From positions 1-6,299 of the forward strand of contig DVHW01000158.1 in NCBI GenBank assembly GCA_018711785.1: DNA of 6,299 bases. The letters run 5' to 3'. The translations under genes were made by a program, and so were the position numbers. This DNA is from Candidatus Galloscillospira excrementavium (GTDB taxonomy: Bacteria; Bacillota; Clostridia; Oscillospirales; Oscillospiraceae). The notes beneath the pieces are model-generated. The model was given only the letters and a program-made list of their open reading frames with translations. It searched no databases and had not been told where the DNA came from. This document shows, in pieces, positions 1-4,716 of this stretch. How positions within the stretch are numbered: position 1 is the stretch's first letter; each line of letters begins with the position of its first letter.

Positions 1-36
1 GTTAAACTCCACAAATAAGGGGGCAATATGCCCGAA

Positions 37-52
37 ATGTTGTACACAAAAT
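37..52. promoter_or_regulatory. Imperfect palindrome in the leader, candidate operator
   Basis: The sequence ATGTTGT-AC-ACAAAAT has 7-nt arms that pair at six of seven positions (one G/A mismatch) around a 2-nt spacer. It ends 4 nt before the AGGAGG of the lipoprotein gene. The core TTGTACACAA resembles the short GT..AC dyads bound by FadR-subfamily GntR regulators, but it is only a near match. It is the only clear dyad of operator size in the leader. A repressor role is inferred; no regulator gene is visible in the window, and a chance AT-rich dyad cannot be excluded. Confidence 0.3.
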
Positions 53-56
53 GTAT

Positions 57-62
57 AGGAGG
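57..62 (+). promoter_or_regulatory. Ribosome-binding site that fixes the lipoprotein start
   Basis: AGGAGG lies 7 nt before the ATG at 70, an ideal spacing. This decides between two in-frame starts: the ATG at 28 would add 14 residues in front of a complete lipoprotein signal peptide, whereas the ATG at 70 puts the Lys/Arg n-region directly at the N-terminus. The ATG at 28 does have a G-rich stretch (19-23) in front of it, so it is not excluded on RBS grounds alone. Confidence 0.85.
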
Positions 63-69
63 AACTACG

Positions 70-1188
70 ATGAAGATGAAACGGTTCTTGTCCCTGCTCA
101 CAGCGGCTGCTCTGCTGCTCTGCGTCCTGGGCGGCTGCGGCAATACCACGGACCTGGAGGCCACCGATACGCCCGCGGAAACCCCGGACGCCAGCACAAC
201 GGAGCAGCCCCAGGATTCCACAGAGGCCAGCGCGAAGATCGGCGTCGTGCTGACGACCAGCGGCCTGGGCGACAACAACTTCAACGACATGGTATACGCC
301 GGTCTCCAGCAGGCCCAGGCCGACCTGGGCATCACCTTTGACTATGTGGAGCCCTCCTCTCCGGATGAGTACACCTCCATGACCTATTCCCTCGCCCAGG
401 ACGGCAGCTATGATCTGATCATCGTCCTCTCCTCGGACGGCGCCACGGCTCTGGACGAGATCGCGCCCCAGTACCCCGACCAGAAGTTCACTCTGGTGGA
501 CAATGCCTCTGATAATCCCAATGTCTGCAACATCCTGAAAAACGGCGCGGAGCAGACCTTCCTGGCCGGCGTCATCGCCGGGCTGGTCACTGTGGATGAG
601 AGCATGGAGTACGCCAACGCCGACAAGAAGGTGGGGGCCATCCAGGGCCTGGACACCTCCACGCTGAATGCCATGGGCACCGGCTTTGCCTGCGGCGCCC
701 GCTTCTACGACTCCGAGGTAGAGGTCCTGATCTCCACCGTCGGCAGCTTTACCGACGTCAACACCTGTAAGGAGATGGCCGTTTCCATGTACGACCAGGG
801 CGTGGACATCATCCTGAATCTGGCCGGCAGCGGCACCGGCATCTGGTCCGCCCTGGAGGAGCAGCACTTCTACGGCATCGGCTGCGGTGCCAACCAGAAC
901 AGCATGTCCCCCTACATCGTCGCTACCGCCGGCTTCGTGCTGACCAATCTGATCTACCAGCAGTGCCAGCAGATCATCGACGGCACCTGGACCGGCGGAA
1001 ACCAGTACCCCTCCTTTTCTGACGGCGCTTTCGAGTATCTGCTGGAGGACGCCTCCATCACCCTGTCCGACGAGATCATCGAAAAGGTAGAGGCCGCCCG
1101 CGAGTGGTATATGACCAGCGGCGTGGAGCTCCCCACCACCATGGAAGAGGTCGATGCGTGGATCGCCGCCAACGGCCAGGGCAACTGA
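70..1188 (+). CDS. BMP-family ABC transporter substrate-binding lipoprotein
   Basis: 372 aa, the extracellular solute receptor of the importer encoded by the next three genes. The N-terminus MKMKR, a hydrophobic core and the lipobox LGGC with Cys23 form a lipoprotein signal peptide. A Thr/Glu/Pro-rich linker (about 25-55) tethers the domain. The BMP (PnrA-like, PF02608) fold starts at K56-IGVV. Family landmarks are GLGDNNFND (66-73, including Asp68, Phe71 and Asn72), the stretch A127-LDEIAPQYPD-QKF leading to VDN (143-145), NVCNIL, TFLAGVIAG, and the GSGTGIW segment ending at W259. Known BMP proteins bind purine nucleosides, but here the segment that is normally GVDxDQ reads GCGANQ (271-276), and the usual Lys about 16 residues later is Phe289. 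The Gly-Phe expected after the VVL strand is Ser121-Ser122. Nucleoside binding is therefore doubtful although the family assignment is firm. The gap to the ATPase gene is 31 nt. Confidence 0.93.
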   Translation: MKMKRFLSLLTAAALLLCVLGGCGNTTDLEATDTPAETPDASTTEQPQDSTEASAKIGVVLTTSGLGDNNFNDMVYAGLQQAQADLGITFDYVEPSSPDEYTSMTYSLAQDGSYDLIIVLSSDGATALDEIAPQYPDQKFTLVDNASDNPNVCNILKNGAEQTFLAGVIAGLVTVDESMEYANADKKVGAIQGLDTSTLNAMGTGFACGARFYDSEVEVLISTVGSFTDVNTCKEMAVSMYDQGVDIILNLAGSGTGIWSALEEQHFYGIGCGANQNSMSPYIVATAGFVLTNLIYQQCQQIIDGTWTGGNQYPSFSDGAFEYLLEDASITLSDEIIEKVEAAREWYMTSGVELPTTMEEVDAWIAANGQGN

Positions 1189-1198
1189 TTGATTTGAT

Positions 1199-1215
1199 AG
1201 CAGGGAGGCGCTGCT
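1199..1215 (+). promoter_or_regulatory. Small hairpin with the ATPase RBS in its loop
   Basis: AGCAG (1199-1203) pairs perfectly with CTGCT (1211-1215), leaving the 7-nt loop GGAGGCG, which contains the Shine-Dalgarno sequence GGAGG (1204-1208) of the ATPase gene. The spacing from GGAGG to the ATG at 1220 is 11 nt, long compared with the 7 nt used by the lipoprotein and second permease genes. A loop-exposed RBS can stay accessible, while the stem may slow 3'-to-5' decay and help keep lipoprotein output above that of the membrane complex. That role is inferred; the pairing is directly visible but short. Confidence 0.35.
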
Positions 1216-1219
1216 GACC

Positions 1220-2734
1220 ATGAATGCGGTGGAAATGCGCGGCATTTCAAAGAGCTTCGGCAACGTTCAGGCCTTAAATCACGTGGACTTCACGCTGAGA
1301 GAGGGCGAGATCCACGCGGTCCTGGGCGAGAACGGCGCGGGCAAGACCACGCTGATGAAGGTCCTCTACGGGATGCACCGGGCCGACGCGGGGGAGATCC
1401 TGATCCGCGGGAAAAAGGTCTCCTTCCGCGACTCCTCCGACGCCATCCAGGCGGGCATCGGCATGGTGCACCAGCATTTTATGCTGGTGCCCGTGCTGAG
1501 CGTCGCGGAGAACATCGTGGCTGGGCATGAGCCCCGAAAGGGGTTCCTCTACGACCAGGAGGAAGCCGTTCGCAGGGTGACCAGCCTTGCGGAGCAGAGC
1601 GGCTTCCCCATCGACGCCCGCGCCAGGGTAGAGAGCCTGTCCGTGGGGCAGATGCAGCGGGTGGAGATCCTCAAGGCCCTCTACCGCGGCGTGGAGATCC
1701 TCATTCTGGACGAGCCCACCGCGGTGCTCACCCCCATCGAGGTCAAGGAGCTCTTTCGGGCTCTGCGCGTACTGAAGGGCGAGGGAAAGAGCATCGTCAT
1801 CATCACCCATAAGCTCTACGAGGTCATGGAGATCGCAGACCGCTGCACCGTGCTCCGGGACGGCACGCTGATCGGCAGCGTGGACAAGGAGCAGACCGAC
1901 ATGCAGCAGCTGGCCAGTATGATGGTAGGCCGGGAGTACAGCTTCGAGGGGCGGCACCCCTCGGAGCATATTGGAGAGGTACTCTGTCAGGTGCGGGATC
2001 TCTCCTGTCAGCGCGCCGGCATCCCGGTTTTGCAGGATGTCTCCCTCACGGTCCACCGGGGCGAGATCCTGGGCATCGCGGGCATCGACGGGAACGGGCA
2101 GACCGAGCTCATCGAGGCCCTGACCGGCCTTCTCCGGCCCGACTCCATGCACCTGACCCTCAACGGGAAGGAGATCTCCGGCGATGCGGAGGACTTCCTC
2201 GCCGCCGGGATTGGACACGTCCCCGAGGACCGCACCCTCCGGGGCCTCTCGCTGGCCCGCTCCATTGAGGAAAACGTCATCCTCGGCTACGAGGGGCAGA
2301 AGCAGTTCTGCCGCGGCGGCATGATGAACTACAAGAATATCCGCAAAAACGCCGACACGCTCATCCGCGACTTCCGGGTCAAGGCGCCCAGCGCGGCGAC
2401 GCCCTGCGGCTCCCTGTCCGGCGGCAACCAGCAGAAGGTGGTCATCGCCCGCGTCTTTTCCCAGGACCCAGAGGTGGTGATCTGCGCCCAGCCCACCCGG
2501 GGCGTGGACGTGTCCGCGTCGGAGTACATCCACGAGGTCATGCTGGCCTACCGCGACCGGGGGAAGGGCATCCTTCTCATCTCGGCCGACCTGGACGAGA
2601 TCAAAAAGCTCAGTGACACCATCGCGGTCATCTACAAGGGCCGCATTGTGGCGGTGGACCGGGCGGAGGCATTTGACGACAACCGGCTGGGCGTTCTGAT
2701 GACCGGCGCTGAGGGGGGAGAAAAGTGCAGCTGA
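1220..2734 (+). CDS. ABC transporter ATP-binding protein, double-domain (BMP/CUT2 type)
   Basis: 504 aa, cytoplasmic ATPase with two fused nucleotide-binding domains, the usual arrangement and length for nucleoside/simple-sugar importers. Domain 1 (about 1-240) is complete: Walker A GENGAGKTT (36-44, Lys42), HQHFM in the Q-loop region, signature LSVGQ (140-144), Walker B ILILDE (160-165, Glu165) and His197 in ITHK. Domain 2 (about 255-500) is degenerate: the Walker A equivalent GIDGNGQT (288-295) has no Lys, the signature LSGGN (399-403) is intact, the Walker B Asp-Glu pair is Ala423-Gln424 before PTRG, and the H-loop reads SADLDE. These losses are normal for this family (YufO/RbsA-like), so only one composite site should hydrolyse ATP. 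The ATG at 1220 was chosen because the reading VEMRGISKSFG begins as in relatives. The 3' end overlaps the permease gene by 10 nt. Confidence 0.95.
   Translation: MNAVEMRGISKSFGNVQALNHVDFTLREGEIHAVLGENGAGKTTLMKVLYGMHRADAGEILIRGKKVSFRDSSDAIQAGIGMVHQHFMLVPVLSVAENIVAGHEPRKGFLYDQEEAVRRVTSLAEQSGFPIDARARVESLSVGQMQRVEILKALYRGVEILILDEPTAVLTPIEVKELFRALRVLKGEGKSIVIITHKLYEVMEIADRCTVLRDGTLIGSVDKEQTDMQQLASMMVGREYSFEGRHPSEHIGEVLCQVRDLSCQRAGIPVLQDVSLTVHRGEILGIAGIDGNGQTELIEALTGLLRPDSMHLTLNGKEISGDAEDFLAAGIGHVPEDRTLRGLSLARSIEENVILGYEGQKQFCRGGMMNYKNIRKNADTLIRDFRVKAPSAATPCGSLSGGNQQKVVIARVFSQDPEVVICAQPTRGVDVSASEYIHEVMLAYRDRGKGILLISADLDEIKKLSDTIAVIYKGRIVAVDRAEAFDDNRLGVLMTGAEGGEKCS
1232..1248 (+). repeat. Perfect inverted repeat at the start of the ATPase gene
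   Basis: GAAATGC (1232-1238) and GCATTTC (1242-1248) form a perfect 7-bp stem with a 3-nt GCG loop, beginning 12 nt after the first base of the ATPase start codon (codons 5-10). It would lie inside the ribosome footprint during initiation and follows directly after the hairpin at 1199-1215. A role in damping ATPase translation is inferred; it could equally be a coding coincidence. Confidence 0.35.
2711..2720 (+). promoter_or_regulatory. RBS inside the ATPase gene for the GTG-started permease
   Basis: GAGGGGGGAG lies within the last codons of the ATPase gene. Its G-rich core sits 4-7 nt ahead of GTG 2725, which supports that start over the ATG at 2758 (residue 12), where only a weak AGGGA-like match (2736-2740) lies too far upstream. 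The resulting 10-nt gene overlap points to translational coupling between ATPase and permease. Confidence 0.7.
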
Positions 2735-3807
2735 CAGGGACGAGAGAGCGCGTCTATATGGTTTTGAGGACGCTCTGCGCATTTTTACTCGCTTTGATCA
2801 TCGGCGGCATTGTATTCTATGTGGCGGGCTTTAATCCGCTCCAGGTCTACAAGCTGATTTTCCAGGGGGCCTTTGGCTCAGTGGACGACATTCTGACCAC
2901 CCTGAGCTACGCCACGCCCCTGATCTTCACCGGCCTGGCCTTCGCCTTTGCCCAGCACGCCAAGGTGATGAACCTGGGCACGGAGGGGCAGCTCTATGTG
3001 GGCGCCATGGTGGCCGCGCTGATCGGCGGCTATCTCCCCGCCCTGCCCCGGGTGATCTTCGTACCCCTGATTCTGGTGGTCAGCTGCCTGGCCGCCGGGC
3101 TCTACGCCGGCATCGCCGGCTTTCTGAGCAACCGCTTCGGCGCGAACATGGTCATCGTGACCCTCATGCTCAACTATGTGGCCCAGCTCTTCTGCAGCTA
3201 CCTGGTCAACAATCCCCTGGTGGACGACCAGGGCATCGCCCGGACCGCGGCGCTGCCGGAGGAGGCCCGCATCGGCCGCCTGGTGGAGGGGCACTACCTC
3301 TCCTCCTCCATCCTCCTCGGCGTGGCGCTGGTGCTGGTGGTCTGGTTCCTCCTGAACCGCACCAAGCTGGGCTATGAGATGCACTTCATGGGCACGAACC
3401 GCATCGCCGCCCAGACTGCTGGCATCCACGTCAACCGGATGATGGTGGTCACGCTGCTCATCAGCGGCGCCCTGGCCGGCTGCTGCGGCGCCACCCAGGT
3501 CATGGGGGTGCAGTACCGCTTTACCGACGGCTTTTCCAGCGGCTACGGCTTTGAGGGCATCGCGGTAGCCGCGCTGGCCGGCAACAACCCGCTCATCGTG
3601 CTGCTGTCCGCCATCCTCTGGGGCGGGCTGAAGTCGGGCGCCAGCTCGGTCAACCGCATCGCCTCCATCCCCATGGACGTCATCGCCATCATCCAGGCCC
3701 TGATCGTGGTGTTTATGGTGGCGCCCAAGCTCATGGACACGCTGTGCGCCCCGCTGAAGAAACTGCTCCTGGGCCGGAAAAAGCGCGGCGCAGCCGCCGC
3801 GGAATGA
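2725..3807 (+). CDS. ABC transporter permease (BPD_transp_2, YufP-like)
   Basis: 360 aa, very hydrophobic inner-membrane subunit that pairs with the permease encoded next. A first membrane helix spans about 14-36, and the family signature ATPLIFTGLAFAFA (63-76) runs into NLGTEGQLYVGA (83-94). Further helices lie at about 92-107, 110-133 and 141-161, with more at about 195-211, 235-255, 278-300 and 320-336. The cytoplasmic coupling loop expected to touch the ATPase is TKLGYEMHFMGTNRIAAQ to GI (213-234), and GYGFEGIAVAALAGNNP (273-289) is the conserved C-terminal motif. The tail is basic (LGRKKRG). One departure is visible: the motif usually written NEV-TLMLNY reads N141-MV-VTLMLNY, with Met142 in place of Glu. 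GTG is taken as start because of its RBS and gene overlap; an ATG at 2758 would remove 11 residues. Confidence 0.93.
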   Translation: MQLTGTRERVYMVLRTLCAFLLALIIGGIVFYVAGFNPLQVYKLIFQGAFGSVDDILTTLSYATPLIFTGLAFAFAQHAKVMNLGTEGQLYVGAMVAALIGGYLPALPRVIFVPLILVVSCLAAGLYAGIAGFLSNRFGANMVIVTLMLNYVAQLFCSYLVNNPLVDDQGIARTAALPEEARIGRLVEGHYLSSSILLGVALVLVVWFLLNRTKLGYEMHFMGTNRIAAQTAGIHVNRMMVVTLLISGALAGCCGATQVMGVQYRFTDGFSSGYGFEGIAVAALAGNNPLIVLLSAILWGGLKSGASSVNRIASIPMDVIAIIQALIVVFMVAPKLMDTLCAPLKKLLLGRKKRGAAAAE

Positions 3808-3822
3808 CAGGAGGGCCAAAGG

Positions 3823-4701
3823 ATGGAATCTATTTTACTGTTTCTCATCTCCGCCCTCCGGTCCTCCGTGCCGGTGGCCCTGGCCGCTGTGGGAGGGAAT
3901 TTCTCCGCCCGCTGCGGCATCATGCCCATGGGCATGGAGGGCTTTATCCTCATGGGTGCCTTTGGGGCCACCTGCGGCTCCTACTACACCAATAACCCCT
4001 GGCTGGGCCTGCTGTGCGGCGTGGCCCTCTCCACGCTGTACGCCCTGATCCACGGGGTCCTCTGCGTGCAGTACCATATGGACCAGGTCATCTGCGGCAT
4101 CGGGCTGAATATGTTCGCCTCCGGCTTTACCGCCTCCATGACCCAGGTCATCTGGGGCAGCCGGGCGAACTCCTCCTCAGTGGAGTCTCTGCCCCACATT
4201 GTGCTCCCCGTCATCGGCAATGTCTCGTTTATGCTTCCTCTGGCCATTGTCGTGGGCCTGGTGGGCTGGGCCTTTATGTTCCGCACGCCGTGGGGGCTGC
4301 GGCTGCGGATCGTGGGGGAGAAGCCCCTTGCCGCCCGCACCATCGGCATCTCCATCAAGAAGTACCGCTTCCTGGGGGAGTGCATCGTGGGCGTGCTGTG
4401 CGGCCTTGCCGGCAGCTATCTGGCCATCGACCACGTGAACCGCTTCGCCTATGAGATGAGCGCCGGCCGGGGCTACATCGCCGTGGCGGTCAACATCCTC
4501 GGCGCGTACAACCCCATCGGGTCCCTGTTCGGCAGCCTGATCTTCGGCGCCGCCGCGGCCCTGAAGAGCGTGTTCACCGACGGCAGCATCCCCGCCCAGC
4601 TGCTGGATTTGTGCCCCTATCTGGTGACCATCCTGGTGGTGACCTTCGCGGTCCGCCACGTGCGCGCCCCGGCGGGCATCGCCGACACCGGCGAAGAGTA
4701 A
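3823..4701 (+). CDS. ABC transporter permease (BPD_transp_2, YufQ-like)
   Basis: 292 aa, second inner-membrane subunit, slightly short for its family (roughly 300-320). AGGAGGG (3809-3815) stands 7 nt before the ATG and 15 nt separate it from the first permease gene. Recognisable blocks are VPVALAAVGGNFSARCGI (16-33), GMEGFILMGAFGA (37-49), NPWLGLL (58-64), DQVICGIGLN (87-96), the ATPase-coupling loop TPWGLRLRIVGEKPLAAR (155-172) followed by TIGI, and SAGRGYIAVAVNILGAYNP (213-231) with IFGAAAALK. In relatives the first block continues into N-x-G-x-EG; here Asn is replaced by Pro35, giving MPMGMEG, although the partner permease keeps NLGTEG. Small insertion-sized differences elsewhere were not seen. 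The family is certain; the transported solute is not. Confidence 0.93.
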   Translation: MESILLFLISALRSSVPVALAAVGGNFSARCGIMPMGMEGFILMGAFGATCGSYYTNNPWLGLLCGVALSTLYALIHGVLCVQYHMDQVICGIGLNMFASGFTASMTQVIWGSRANSSSVESLPHIVLPVIGNVSFMLPLAIVVGLVGWAFMFRTPWGLRLRIVGEKPLAARTIGISIKKYRFLGECIVGVLCGLAGSYLAIDHVNRFAYEMSAGRGYIAVAVNILGAYNPIGSLFGSLIFGAAAALKSVFTDGSIPAQLLDLCPYLVTILVVTFAVRHVRAPAGIADTGEE

Positions 4702-4707
4702 GGAGGT
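4699..4707 (+). promoter_or_regulatory. RBS overlapping the permease stop codon
   Basis: TAAGGAGGT combines the stop codon of the second permease (4699-4701) with a full anti-16S match, 9 nt before the ATG of the sulfatase-like gene. A ribosome terminating on the permease is therefore placed at the next start, which supports coupled production of importer and hydrolase. Confidence 0.85.
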
Positions 4708-4716
4708 AGGAATCCC

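Noticed and set aside
2..29. Possible promoter TTAAAC (2-7) - 16 nt - CAATAT (24-29)
   Set aside because: Only about three of six bases match in each box; too weak to call. The true promoter may lie upstream of the window.
21..33. GGGC-AATAT-GCCC dyad in the leader
   Set aside because: A 4-bp stem is too short to be distinguished from chance and has no T-run or conserved context.
28..69. In-frame upstream ATG at 28, extending the lipoprotein by 14 residues, with a G-run in front of it
   Set aside because: The extension would bury the Lys/Arg n-region of a complete lipoprotein signal peptide, while the ATG at 70 has AGGAGG at ideal distance.
51..341. Overlapping plus-strand frame within the lipoprotein gene
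   Set aside because: Arg/Gly/His-rich out-of-frame product of a GC-rich gene, with no RBS at proper distance and no family resemblance.
2078..2500. Missing Walker A Lys and Walker B Asp-Glu in the second ATPase domain as a sign of inactivation
   Set aside because: Degenerate second domains are normal for double-domain ATPases of this importer family; the first domain is intact.
3785..3797. GCGGC-GCA-GCCGC hairpin at the end of the first permease gene
   Set aside because: Five base pairs in a GC-rich Ala-codon stretch are expected by chance, and no T-run follows.
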